A stretch of 64,000 nucleotides of DNA from Coprenecus sp902388455 (GTDB taxonomy: Bacteria > Bacteroidota > Bacteroidia > Bacteroidales > UBA932). Below the pieces are notes generated by a model. The model was not told the origin of the DNA. It searched no databases and worked only from the letters and a program-made list of their open reading frames with translations. The DNA is taken from the NCBI GenBank assembly GCA_963931615.1, contig OZ007032.1, forward strand, positions 930,001 through 994,000. Direction: 5' to 3'. Positions 36,361 to 45,388 of this stretch are shown piece by piece. The position numbers were made by a program, and so were the translations under genes. Position 1 is the first letter of the stretch; each line of letters begins with the position of its first letter.

Positions 36361-38856
36361 ATGCGAAAGCTCTGCTTCATAGTGAGATCTGCCAAATACC
36401 TTACCGTGATGCTGCTGACAGCACTGTGGACCATGTCTGAACCGGCCGCGGCTTCCGCTCCTGACCGCATGGAGATATGGTTTGACCGGCCGGCCGCCCT
36501 GAAAGGGGCGCGGATATGGTCGGAGCCGCAGTCCGGGATGATGAACCCGGATCCGGAGTGGGAGTCCTCCACGCTGCCGATAGGAAATGGCTTTTTCGGG
36601 GCAAATATCGGCGGTGGGGTGGCTCTCGAGCGCATTACCCTCAATGAGAAATCGCTGTGGCGGGGCGGTCCGGGAGTTCCGGGCGGTGCTTCGTACTACT
36701 GGGACGTGAACCGGCAGTCTGCGGATGCTTTCCGCCGCATACGCAAGGCATTCGCCGAGGGTGACCTGACCGTGGCTGACTCTCTTACACGCCACTGTCT
36801 CAGGGGCACAGCCTCTTACGAGACCGGGGAAGAGACTCCTTTCCGTTTCGGCTCGTTTACGACAATGGGGGAGCTGACGGTAGAGACGGATGCCGGCTCA
36901 GGGGATGTGTCGGATTATCGGAGAAGCCTTTCGTTAGACGACGCGGTGGTATCGGTCCATTTCAAGAGCGGAGGCGTGCGGTACGGCAGGGAGTATTTCG
37001 TCTCCTATCCCGACCGGGTGATGGTGATGAGGTTCAGCTCCGATACCATTCAGCGGCTGAAATTGGCCTACACTCCGAATCCTGAGGCGGATGTCAGCAT
37101 CAATGCGGCTGACGGCTCTTCCGTCCTGTACCGCGGAAGGCTGAGTAGCAATGGGATGAGGTTCGCGGTCCGTATTACGGCTCTGACCGTGGGCGGCCGG
37201 GCGACCGCTGCAGATGACGGCAGCATCAGCGTGTCGGAAAGCGGGGATGTGGTGTTCGTCATAGCGGCGGCTACGGATTACAGGATGAATTTTGATCCGG
37301 ATTTCACGGACTCGGAAGCATACGTGGGGGAGGATCCGGCCACGGCGACCGGAAGGATAACGGCCTCTGCGGTGAATAGAGGCTATGACTCTCTGCTGTC
37401 GCGGCATAAGGAGGACTACCGCTCCCTTTTCGGGAGGGTGAGGCTCAGTCTCGGGCCGGAGCCGGAGGAGGCTGGCGGAGATCCGGCGTCAATGCCGCTT
37501 CCCGAGCGCTTGGAACGCTACCGGAGGGGATGTTCCGACCCGGGATTGGAGGAGCTCTATTTCCAGTACGGACGCTACCTGCTCATAGCCTCGTCCCGCC
37601 CCGGGGCCATGCCGGCCAACCTGCAGGGGCTCTGGCACAACGGTGTGGACGGTCCCTGGCATGTAGATTACCACAACAACATCAATATCCAGATGAACTA
37701 CTGGCCGGCCCTTGTCACCGGATTGGAGGAGTGCTGCCGGCCGCTGACGGACTATATCCGCACCCTCGAGAAACCGGGAGAGCGGGTCGCCTCGGATTTT
37801 TTCGGAGCCGACGGATGGACTGCCTCCATCTCGGGCAATATTTTCGGATTCGCCTCTCCTCTGAGCAGCACCGACATGAGCTGGAACCTCATCCCTGTAG
37901 CCGGCCCTTGGCTCGCTACGCATCTATGGGAGTATTACCAGTTCACTCAGGACCGGAAATGGCTGAAGGAGACGGGCTATCCTCTTATCAAAGGCAGCGC
38001 CGAGTTCCTTGAGGACTATCTTTGGAAATCCCCAGACGGGACATATACGGCCTGTCCCTCTACCTCGCCTGAGCACGGGCCGGTGGACGTGGGCGTCACA
38101 TTTGCACATGCCGTTGCCCGCGAGCTGCTGGAGGCCGCCGTTTCAGCCTCCGCCGAATTGGACCGCGATGCCGGCGAAAGAGAGCGCTGGACCGGCATTT
38201 TGGACAGTATCGCCCCGTACCGCATCGGAAGATACGGGCAGCTCATGGAATGGAGCAGGGACATCGATGACCCCGGGGACCGTCACCGCCATGTCAATCA
38301 CCTGTTCGGCCTGCATCCCGGACATACCGTCTCGCCTGTGACGACTCCCGCGCTGGCGGAGGCTTGCCGGGTGACCCTCGAGCACCGCGGGGACCTCGCT
38401 ACGGGCTGGAGCATGGCCTGGAAGCTGAACCAATGGGCGAGGCTGCACGACGGAGACCGGGCCTACAGGCTCATGAGGAACCTTCTGAGCGAGGGGACGA
38501 CGGACAATCTCTGGTGCATTCACCCTCCATTCCAGATTGACGGCAATTTCGGAGGCTGCGCCGGTATCGCCGAGATGCTGCTGCAGAGCCAGATGGGCTT
38601 CATTCACCTGCTGCCGGCCCTGCCTGAGGCCTGGAGCTCCGGAGCGGTGGAAGGACTCAGGGCAAGGGGTGGCTTCATCTTGTCTTTCAGGTGGAAGGAC
38701 GGCGCCATTACAGAGTGCTGCGTATATTCTGCCTCGGGAAAGCCCTGCCGGATATTGTACCGGGGTCAATATCTCGACCTTCCGGCCGAAAAGGGGAGGA
38801 CCTTCCGGCTCATTCCGTCCGATGACGGTATTTCATTGAAAATAAGTAACAAATGA
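36361..38856 (+). CDS. GH95 family alpha-L-fucosidase
   Basis: 831 residues from ATG 36361, chosen because it gives a signal peptide (RKLCFIVRSAKYLTVMLLTA then LWTMSEPAAASA); the open frame extends back to 36145 through a transporter remnant. N-terminal beta-sandwich: IWFDRPA, LPIGNGFFGANIGGGV, LNEKSLWRGGPG. The (alpha/alpha)6 domain has NLQGLWHNGVDGPWHVDYHN then NINIQMNYWPA, with the two family-specific catalytic asparagines in the NxN of NIN, and later HLFGLHPGH, LATGWSMAWKLNQWARLHDG and DGNFGGCAGIAEMLLQ (catalytic Asp region). GH95 enzymes release alpha-1,2-fucose by inversion (some act on L-galactose). Paired with the GH29 gene 4 bp downstream. Confidence 0.92.
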   Translation: MRKLCFIVRSAKYLTVMLLTALWTMSEPAAASAPDRMEIWFDRPAALKGARIWSEPQSGMMNPDPEWESSTLPIGNGFFGANIGGGVALERITLNEKSLWRGGPGVPGGASYYWDVNRQSADAFRRIRKAFAEGDLTVADSLTRHCLRGTASYETGEETPFRFGSFTTMGELTVETDAGSGDVSDYRRSLSLDDAVVSVHFKSGGVRYGREYFVSYPDRVMVMRFSSDTIQRLKLAYTPNPEADVSINAADGSSVLYRGRLSSNGMRFAVRITALTVGGRATAADDGSISVSESGDVVFVIAAATDYRMNFDPDFTDSEAYVGEDPATATGRITASAVNRGYDSLLSRHKEDYRSLFGRVRLSLGPEPEEAGGDPASMPLPERLERYRRGCSDPGLEELYFQYGRYLLIASSRPGAMPANLQGLWHNGVDGPWHVDYHNNINIQMNYWPALVTGLEECCRPLTDYIRTLEKPGERVASDFFGADGWTASISGNIFGFASPLSSTDMSWNLIPVAGPWLATHLWEYYQFTQDRKWLKETGYPLIKGSAEFLEDYLWKSPDGTYTACPSTSPEHGPVDVGVTFAHAVARELLEAAVSASAELDRDAGERERWTGILDSIAPYRIGRYGQLMEWSRDIDDPGDRHRHVNHLFGLHPGHTVSPVTTPALAEACRVTLEHRGDLATGWSMAWKLNQWARLHDGDRAYRLMRNLLSEGTTDNLWCIHPPFQIDGNFGGCAGIAEMLLQSQMGFIHLLPALPEAWSSGAVEGLRARGGFILSFRWKDGAITECCVYSASGKPCRILYRGQYLDLPAEKGRTFRLIPSDDGISLKISNK

Positions 38857-38860
38857 CGAT

Positions 38861-41107
38861 ATGAAAGAATTTGCCACTATCCTGCTCGGCGCCATGCTGC
38901 TGTCCGCATGCGCCACTCCCGCGACCCGGGAGGAGGGTGACAGCATTCCCTACAGCAACACTATCCTGATAGATTCGTCCGACAGTCAGGAGGACATCAT
39001 CGCGAAGGCGGCGCATGTGGTGCCTTCGCCCAATCAGCTCGCGGCGCTGCGCAACGAGTTCATCGCATTCGTGCATTTCGGCCCGAACACGTTCACGGGC
39101 AGGGAGTGGGGAAGCGGCATGGAATCTCCGTCGGTATTTGCTCTCGAGGAACTGGATACAGACCAGTGGTGCAGGGCAATGAAGGCGGCGGGGATGAAGA
39201 TGGTGCTGCTGACCGTGAAGCATCACGACGGTTTCGTGCTGTGGCAGAGCCGCTACACCGCCCACGGCATTATGTCGACCGGATTCAGGGACGGGAAGGG
39301 CGATATATTGGCAGACCTGTCGGCCTCGTGCCGGAAGTACGGGCTGAAGCTCGGCATATACCTCTCGCCGGCGGATCTCTTCCAGATCGAGAGTCCCGAC
39401 GGTCTCTACGGCAACCTGAGCGGATACAGTCTCAGGACCATTCCCCGCGAGGTGCCCGGCCGGCCGTTCAAGGACACCCGGAAGTTTGAGTTCTACGTGG
39501 ACGACTACAACGAGTACTTCCTCAATCAGCTGTTCGAACTGCTGACCGAGTACGGCCCAGTACACGAAGTCTGGTTCGACGGAGCCCATCCCAAGCGCAA
39601 GGGCGGGCAGAAGTACAACTACAAGGCATGGAAGGAACTGATACACACCCTCGCCCCTGAAGCCGTAATCTTCGGTCGGGAGGATGTACGCTGGTGCGGC
39701 AACGAGGCAGGAGCCACCCGCCCCACCGAGTGGAACGTCATCCCTTATCCCGATGACCCTGACACTACGACCGTCTTCCCCGACCGTACGGCGCCTGACC
39801 TCGGGAGCCGCGAAAAGCTCTACGCGGGCCGCTATCTGCATTACCAGCAGGCCGAGACCAATACCTCCATCCGCGAGGGCTGGTTCTGGAGGGATGACAC
39901 CCGGCAGGGAGTGCGGAGCGCGGACGACGTGTTTGACATCTACGAGCGCTCGGTAGGAGGCAATTCCACATTTCTGCTGAATATTCCGCCCAACACCTCC
40001 GGCCGCTTCTCCGACCGTGATGTGGCGGTGCTCGAGGAGGTGGGCCGCAGGATAGAGGCCACCTACGGGCCGGGAACGGACCTGCTGGCCAAGGCAAAGG
40101 GGCCCAAGGCCGTTTTAGACGATGATCCTGATACATTCTATACAATAGAAGGACCCGGCAGTGAGTTTGTAGTGACAATGAAAAAGCCTGTGACCATCAA
40201 CAGGATAATGATTCAGGAAGCAGTCGCCGAGCGAGGCGAAAGGGTGGAGGCCCACGCAGTGGACGCCTGGATCGACGGTCAGTGGCAGGAGATAGCCTCG
40301 GCCACCAATATCGGCTACAAGCGCATCCTCCGTTTCGGGGATGTCACCACGGACCGGCTCCGCTTCAGGCTCCTCGGCTCGCGGCTTTCCCCGGCTATCA
40401 GCAGTTTCTCTGCGCATTACTACCGGGCAGGAGCGCCGCAGCTGACCATCTCCCAGGCTGCGGACGGAACGGTGACCATCGCACCGCGCCGCCAGGAGTT
40501 CAACTGGAAAAGTCATGGAGAGAATGCCTCTGCCAATCTCTCCGCAGGCTGCAGGATATACTACACCGTAGACGGATCGGAGCCCACGGAAGCTTCTGCC
40601 GAATACACAGCTCCGCTGCAGCTGCAGCCGTGTGAGGTCAAGGCCATTGCCGTCCTGCACGGTGATGCGGGTGCCCTGGCCTCCGAAAGGACAGGCTACG
40701 CCAAGGCCGGATGGAGCCTTCTGGGGTGCAGCAGCCAGATGGACAGCTATCCCGCATCCGCGGCCTTCGATGCAGACCCGGATACCTTCTGGTGTACAGA
40801 GAAGGGGGCAATGCCGCAGTATATCGCATTGGACCTCGGAGCTGTCGTGGAGCTGCGCGGATTTGCCTATATGCCCCAGAGGGTCAGCCCCGAAGGCATG
40901 ATGGCGGCAGGCAGGATCAAGGTGAGCTCCGACGGCAGGTCCTGGAAAGAGGCCGCTGCCTTCGAATTCGGAAATTTAGTCAACGACCCTTCGAAGCGCT
41001 ACTGCTATTTCGATGCTCCGGTAACCGCCCGCTACGTCAGGATAGAGGCAACAGCCACGGAGGGCGGCAGCAGGAGGGTTGCGGCGGCGGAGCTGGATAT
41101 TTTCTAA
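38861..41107 (+). CDS. GH29 family alpha-L-fucosidase with C-terminal carbohydrate-binding domains
   Basis: 748 residues with a lipoprotein signal (AMLLSACATP). The GH29 barrel spans ~residues 45-400: FVHFGPNTFTGREWG, LLTVKHHDGFVLW (substrate-binding HH) and VHEVWFDGAHP with nucleophile D240. About residues 415-515 form an F5/8C-like sandwich, 560-605 a chitobiase-type beta-sandwich fragment (YYTVDGSEPT), and 620-748 a CBM32/discoidin domain (YPASAAFDADPDTFWCTE; YIALDLG). The lack of an Asp-x-Glu acid/base pattern I can place leaves subfamily A/B open. With GH95 it would remove fucose of different linkages from host or plant glycans. Confidence 0.9.
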   Translation: MKEFATILLGAMLLSACATPATREEGDSIPYSNTILIDSSDSQEDIIAKAAHVVPSPNQLAALRNEFIAFVHFGPNTFTGREWGSGMESPSVFALEELDTDQWCRAMKAAGMKMVLLTVKHHDGFVLWQSRYTAHGIMSTGFRDGKGDILADLSASCRKYGLKLGIYLSPADLFQIESPDGLYGNLSGYSLRTIPREVPGRPFKDTRKFEFYVDDYNEYFLNQLFELLTEYGPVHEVWFDGAHPKRKGGQKYNYKAWKELIHTLAPEAVIFGREDVRWCGNEAGATRPTEWNVIPYPDDPDTTTVFPDRTAPDLGSREKLYAGRYLHYQQAETNTSIREGWFWRDDTRQGVRSADDVFDIYERSVGGNSTFLLNIPPNTSGRFSDRDVAVLEEVGRRIEATYGPGTDLLAKAKGPKAVLDDDPDTFYTIEGPGSEFVVTMKKPVTINRIMIQEAVAERGERVEAHAVDAWIDGQWQEIASATNIGYKRILRFGDVTTDRLRFRLLGSRLSPAISSFSAHYYRAGAPQLTISQAADGTVTIAPRRQEFNWKSHGENASANLSAGCRIYYTVDGSEPTEASAEYTAPLQLQPCEVKAIAVLHGDAGALASERTGYAKAGWSLLGCSSQMDSYPASAAFDADPDTFWCTEKGAMPQYIALDLGAVVELRGFAYMPQRVSPEGMMAAGRIKVSSDGRSWKEAAAFEFGNLVNDPSKRYCYFDAPVTARYVRIEATATEGGSRRVAAAELDIF

Positions 41108-41109
41108 GT

Positions 41110-42708
41110 ATGGAAAACGAATGTGTTATCAGGCTTTACAGCAGCTACAGCGACAGAGGCTCGGTCAGCAGTACTCTCAAGAGGGAGGTGCCGGTTGACG
41201 CATCGGCGATTGTTCCCGGAAGGGCTTTGCCGGACTGGCCTTTCAGCGCGGAGCCGCCGGTGGTGGATTACTATGACGGCGAGTACATGGAACTTAGCTT
41301 CGGGGGCAAGCAGTTGAAGGTCAGGGTAGGAGGGGATATGCCTGAGCTGTTCAGCGCTGAGGTTCCCGAGAATATCCATGTCCGTGAGTCGGTGGTCGGA
41401 TATCTCTCGATAGAGGCGGTGCGGCCCTGCGTGTCCCGGGATTTCCCAGAGATGTTCCGGCGCGGGTCCTTCAACGCTCTGGTGCAGACATTCCTGTCGG
41501 ACAAGGCATTTGCGGAGGACCCGACGGCAGTCAAGCGCTTTATGTGGACTTTTCTGGCAGGTGAGAATCTGTTTTTCCTCCATGACAGCACTTTAGCCAA
41601 ACTGCGCCGGTCCGCGGATACGGGTAACAGGTATGCGCTTTACGGTCTGGGCCGCTACCATTATTACGTGCGTCCTGATGAGACGTCCGACAGCATCGCG
41701 GAGCGTTGTTTCAGAAAGGCTTATGAAAAAGGATACCCTGAGGGGGCGGCGGGCCTGGCCCTGATGTACCGTTGCGGGGACATAGGACTGGTGGACAGGC
41801 TGCGGGCGAAGACCTTGTTGGCCGAGGCGATGGAACAGGGGTGCGACCTGGCCGCATTTGCCTACATTAGGGACTTGATATTCGGAAGGTCAGGGTTGAA
41901 ATCCGATCCTGCGAAAGCGATAGAACTCCTCAATGAGCTGATGCTCGATCAAGAGGACAATCCGATGTGGAGGTATATGCGCGGATGGGCCGTTCAGGTA
42001 ACAGGCAGTTTCCCGGATGCGAAGGATGACTATGAGGCGGCGGCCCATGGAGGGATTATCGCTGCATGGTCTGACCTGGCATGTGCTCTGTCGTTCAATG
42101 AAAAAGACGAACTGGCCGACCCGGAAGCATTTTCAGCGGCGCTGGCCGTAGGGGCGGAGCACCGGGACTGCTACTGCGTCTATCTGCAGGCATTGTGCCA
42201 GGTGGAGGATTTCGACAATATGCAGCGTTACAGTCAGTTGTGCGCACGGGACAGGTACATCTCCCTGCTGGAGCAGGCCTACGGCATGGGGTCGAAGGAA
42301 GCTGCGGTGAGCCTTGGAAACACCTATCACTATGGTTTGTACAATACTGTCGAGGACTACGGCGAGGCCTATAAATGGTATGCCCGCGCCTCAATCCTCG
42401 GCAGCGGTGACGCATACGGGCAGCTGTACTTCATGTCGCTCAACGGGGATATCGAGGAAGAGGGGGATGCGCAGTATTTCAGGGACATCTGCGCTCTCAA
42501 GGGAGCCCGCTACGGTTCGGAGGCAATGCTCTCTGAGGCAGTTGAGGCATATAGGCAGGGCCGTCTGACCGCATTTGCCCCGGAGATAGAGCAATATTAT
42601 CTGCCGCTGTCCGACGGGCAGGGGACACAGGAAGAACCGGATGAGACGGATATACCGTATGAAGATGAATATCCCGATGATGACGGACGCTACGATGCTT
42701 ACGTCTAA
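41110..42708 (+). CDS. Sel1-like repeat protein
   Basis: 532 residues from ATG 41110, two bases after the GH29 stop; the longer frame from 40711 lies inside the GH29 gene and is rejected. Residues ~1-160 are of unknown fold; from ~175 there are Sel1/TPR-type repeats: YALYGLGRYHYYVRPDETSD, FRKAYEKGYPEGAAGLALMY, TLLAEAMEQGCDLAAFAYIR, and SKEAAVSLGNTYHYGLYNTV. The C-terminus is strongly acidic (EEPDETDIPYEDEYPDDDG). No signal peptide, so probably cytoplasmic. Sel1 proteins scaffold protein complexes; a specific partner cannot be named. Confidence 0.75.
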   Translation: MENECVIRLYSSYSDRGSVSSTLKREVPVDASAIVPGRALPDWPFSAEPPVVDYYDGEYMELSFGGKQLKVRVGGDMPELFSAEVPENIHVRESVVGYLSIEAVRPCVSRDFPEMFRRGSFNALVQTFLSDKAFAEDPTAVKRFMWTFLAGENLFFLHDSTLAKLRRSADTGNRYALYGLGRYHYYVRPDETSDSIAERCFRKAYEKGYPEGAAGLALMYRCGDIGLVDRLRAKTLLAEAMEQGCDLAAFAYIRDLIFGRSGLKSDPAKAIELLNELMLDQEDNPMWRYMRGWAVQVTGSFPDAKDDYEAAAHGGIIAAWSDLACALSFNEKDELADPEAFSAALAVGAEHRDCYCVYLQALCQVEDFDNMQRYSQLCARDRYISLLEQAYGMGSKEAAVSLGNTYHYGLYNTVEDYGEAYKWYARASILGSGDAYGQLYFMSLNGDIEEEGDAQYFRDICALKGARYGSEAMLSEAVEAYRQGRLTAFAPEIEQYYLPLSDGQGTQEEPDETDIPYEDEYPDDDGRYDAYV

Positions 42709-42729
42709 CTGATTAATACCACGTGAACT

Positions 42730-43344
42730 ATGAAAATATATCCTTCTCAGATACGTCGGTCTGTCAGACTGCTCAAACGGATGCGCAGCAACTCCCGGAA
42801 AATGATGATGTGGAAGAATTATCCGCTTGCAAATGAAGTCGTTTCGATGCTGGACACACTCTCGGAACGGAGCGGCCGGCACTCGCCCTACGACAAGATA
42901 TTTCTCATGAAAATTCTTCTCGACAATATCTCCAGGAGCGATACTCCGCGCTTCGCGATCAGTGTACTCGAGCGGCAGGCCGCACTTTTCAAGTCAGTTA
43001 CGGAGGAGGATCTGAAAGAATATGACGATCCGATGACTGCTGCAGAGGTTGAGGCCGAACTTAGAAAATGGCAGGAATACATCAACTTTGACGGGGTGAC
43101 TGAGGAAGAGTGGTGCAGTAAATATCACCGGTATCTGCGTTTTGACCCGATTGAGCGCACTCCGCTGTGGGAGGAGATCTACTACGAGGTGGAGAAAGAG
43201 ACGGACGAGGCCATAGGCAGGAATGTCCCGAGAGGCATGGGCTTCTGCTTCTTGTACTGGAGCTCAAAGGCCGCAGTGCTTGCCCGCAGAGGCATCTTCT
43301 GGAAAAGCCCTCATGAGATGAATCCGCGCGTGATGTTCGACTGA
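42730..43344 (+). CDS. Conserved hypothetical protein
   Basis: 204 residues. I do not recognise the family. Visible features are a basic N-terminus (RRSVRLLKRMRSNSRKMMM), an acidic middle (TEEDLKEYDDPMTAAEVEAE) and an aromatic C-terminus ending GIFWKSPHEMNPRVMFD. There is no signal peptide or membrane helix. Codon use and GC content match the core genes rather than the AT-rich island that starts 50 bp later. It follows the Sel1 gene by 21 bp and could be co-transcribed with it. Confidence 0.6.
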   Translation: MKIYPSQIRRSVRLLKRMRSNSRKMMMWKNYPLANEVVSMLDTLSERSGRHSPYDKIFLMKILLDNISRSDTPRFAISVLERQAALFKSVTEEDLKEYDDPMTAAEVEAELRKWQEYINFDGVTEEEWCSKYHRYLRFDPIERTPLWEEIYYEVEKETDEAIGRNVPRGMGFCFLYWSSKAAVLARRGIFWKSPHEMNPRVMFD

Positions 43345-43493
43345 ATGTTGTCCCGCACAGAAATTTAAAAAATATCAAAATTTTAAAAAGCTGTAAACTT
43401 CGACATCTTTTTTTAGGATTCGGATTTCAGCCGGATAATTCCTCACCTTCGCATTCAAATGAAATCGCGGGCAATCGCATAATTTTAGAAGCT

Positions 43494-43830
43494 ATGAGTA
43501 GAGGACATTTTAATTATCATCAATGGCGGATACGTGAAATCGCCGCTTCAAAAAACTGGTCTCACCCTTATGACGGAATGGGATGAGTAGGTCTAGGAAA
43601 AAGTTCCCGGAGGAGTTGTATGTGGCTGTAAATCTCAGAAAAGAGGCAAGCAGATCGCATCCAAGCGTTTCCGCAGGCGTGTCAGGATACTGATGCGTCT
43701 GCGGAAATATGAGCGGCTGCCCTATCGTTCTACGGAATTGACTTCGCCATGGGACCTGGGCGGGGACGGCAAATGCTTTTACGGTTACCATCCGGATAAG
43801 AAATGGTATGCTAGGATTATGCGTAAATAA
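43494..43830 (+). pseudogene. Degenerate small-gene remnant(s) in the 43345-43896 gap
   Basis: The gap between the unknown gene and the first DUF4143 gene holds only broken frames. An ATG at 43494 begins MSRGHFNYHQWRIREIAASK, a start I associate with a small conserved Bacteroidales protein, but stops after 30 residues (TGA 43584). Another frame, open from 43597 to TAA 43830, ends ELTSPWDLGGDGKCFYGYHP then DKKWYARIMRK and has no start codon before ATG 43693. These may be a frameshifted gene or two unrelated fragments. No promoter or RNA gene is visible. Confidence 0.35.
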
Positions 43831-43896
43831 TTTATGGGCATAAGAGTACTGAAGATGGCAAAAATAATTGGCATTGAACCGAAGAGAATATTTTTG

Positions 43897-43971
43897 GAAA
43901 AGTGTTGAATTTAGAGGGATTTTTCTATGGAAAAGTGTATATTTGCAATAAGAAAATCCATAGAAAAGTGT
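43897..43971 (+). repeat. Three GAAAAGTGT direct repeats at 33-bp intervals
   Basis: GAAAAGTGT occurs at 43897-43905, 43930-43938 and 43963-43971, exactly 33 bp apart, ending eight bases before the DUF4143 start codon. The middle copy abuts the -7 box. A second, perfect 11-bp inverted repeat (TTTTCTATGGA 43921-43931 / TCCATAGAAAA 43957-43967) encloses that box. The layout suggests cooperative binding of a regulator on one DNA face. Confidence 0.7.
43938..43945 (+). promoter_or_regulatory. -7 box of the first DUF4143 gene
   Basis: TATATTTG, 33 bp before the ATG at 43979, lies in the loop of an 11-bp inverted repeat and shares its first base with the second GAAAAGTGT motif. Confidence 0.6.
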
Positions 43972-43978
43972 AAATGCC

Positions 43979-45337
43979 ATGCTGTATAGAAAGATTAAAT
44001 CATATATCGAGGAGCATCTTAAGTCCAATGAGGACAAGATTCTTCTTATTGAAGGGGCTAGGCAGATTGGCAAGTCCTACATCGTCAGAAATGTCGGAAC
44101 GGCACTGTATGACAACTACGTTGAGATCAACTTCGTTGCAGATGATGAAGGAGAAAAGGTTTTCAAGAATGTCCATACGACCGAAGAGTTTTACCTGAAC
44201 TTAAGCATGGTTGCAGGCTCCAGACTGGACAGATATGACAACACATTGGTCTTCATCGATGAAATCCAGCATTATCCGCAATTCCTGACCATGCTCAAGT
44301 TTCTGAGGGAGGAGCACCGGTATAGGTTTATCTGCAGCGGAAGTCTTCTGGGCATTGCCTTGAAAGGAACTGTATCGGTACCGGTCGGAAGTGTGATTCC
44401 TAAGAAGATGTATCAGCTGGACTTTGAGGAGTTCCTGATTGCGAATGATTTCGGCAAGGAGGCTATTGAGTATTTGAGAAAATCCTTTGAGCAGAAGCGG
44501 TCTTTGGCCCCGGAGGTGCACGACAAGGTGCTGGGACTTTTCAAGAGGTATCTTCTCGTGGGAGGTATGCCGGATGCCGTTAATGAATATCTGGCTACCC
44601 ACAATATCGTCAAGGTAAGAGAGATTCAGGAGGCGATCATAGTCCTGTATGGTATTGATGCATCCCGTTATGAGGAGGAAGCAGCCAGAAAACTGTATAT
44701 CCGTCGTATTTATGATATGATTCCGTCCCAGATGGAGAATAAGAAGAAGCGTATCGTAGTCAAGGATATCCAGAATAGGGAAGGGGACAGATTCAGTAAT
44801 TATGTAGAGGAGTTCGAGTATCTGATTCATTCAGGTATCGCTATAGCATCCAATGCCATCAGCAATCCTAAGTATCCATTAGCCGAATCACAGCAGAAAA
44901 ATCTGTTGAAGCTGTATATGAATGATGTCGGCATGTTGAGTTCCCGGCTGTATCAGTACAATGTCCGGCCTGTCCTGAACGATATTGCCGGCATCAACCT
45001 CGGCTCATTATACGAAAGTGCTGTCGCACAGGAGCTGAAGGCTCATTACAACAAGCTGTTCTACTATGACAATAAGCAGAAAGGAGAGGTAGACTTTCTC
45101 GTTGATGACAGCAGCACCATGAGTGTCCTGCCTGTCGAGGTCAAGTCTGGAAAGGATTATATGGTTCACAGTGCCTTGAATAACCTGATGTCGGTTCCGG
45201 ACTACCATATAGCTTCATCAATCGTATTCTCAAACGACAGGGAAGTAAGGACGAAGGGCAATATCCTCTATCTCCCGATTTACTATGTTATGTTTATGGA
45301 GAACAGGATGCCGGAGAGAGAGGATTTGTACTTCTGA
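43979..45337 (+). CDS. DUF4143-family AAA ATPase (copy 1)
   Basis: 452 residues. Walker A is EGARQIGKSYI (residues ~25-35), Walker B TLVFIDEIQHYP (~89-100) and sensor region FICSGSLLG. YQLDFEEFLIAN and YLLVGGMPDAVNEYL are typical of this ATPase family, and the C-terminal DUF4143 part has YLNDVG/YMNDVGMLSS and a PD-(D/E)XK-like GEVDFLVDDSSTMSVLPVEV then KSGKDY. Many such proteins occur next to defence or toxin-antitoxin genes, but no role is established. Expression appears to be controlled by 33-bp-phased repeats upstream. A truncated RhuM gene follows by 51 bp. Confidence 0.9.
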   Translation: MLYRKIKSYIEEHLKSNEDKILLIEGARQIGKSYIVRNVGTALYDNYVEINFVADDEGEKVFKNVHTTEEFYLNLSMVAGSRLDRYDNTLVFIDEIQHYPQFLTMLKFLREEHRYRFICSGSLLGIALKGTVSVPVGSVIPKKMYQLDFEEFLIANDFGKEAIEYLRKSFEQKRSLAPEVHDKVLGLFKRYLLVGGMPDAVNEYLATHNIVKVREIQEAIIVLYGIDASRYEEEAARKLYIRRIYDMIPSQMENKKKRIVVKDIQNREGDRFSNYVEEFEYLIHSGIAIASNAISNPKYPLAESQQKNLLKLYMNDVGMLSSRLYQYNVRPVLNDIAGINLGSLYESAVAQELKAHYNKLFYYDNKQKGEVDFLVDDSSTMSVLPVEVKSGKDYMVHSALNNLMSVPDYHIASSIVFSNDREVRTKGNILYLPIYYVMFMENRMPEREDLYF

Positions 45338-45388
45338 TATCCGTTAAAAGGGAATAGTGATTTAGAGTCAAAATAGTTAAACCATATT

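Noticed and set aside
38810..39841. 343-codon minus-strand frame over the GH29 gene
   Set aside because: Antisense to a gene with intact catalytic motifs; no promoter or domain.
40711..41109. Extension of the Sel1-repeat frame to the left
   Set aside because: It overlaps the discoidin domain of GH29; the ATG at 41110, two bases after the GH29 stop, is the sensible start.
43897..43971. 33-bp phased repeats as a short CRISPR or coding repeat
   Set aside because: Only ~9 bp per unit are conserved, stops occur in all relevant frames before the ATG, and the motifs coincide with promoter elements.
43510..44073. 187-codon minus-strand frame upstream of the first DUF4143 gene
   Set aside because: It runs through the phased repeats and the 5' end of the DUF4143 gene and has no family similarity that I recognise.
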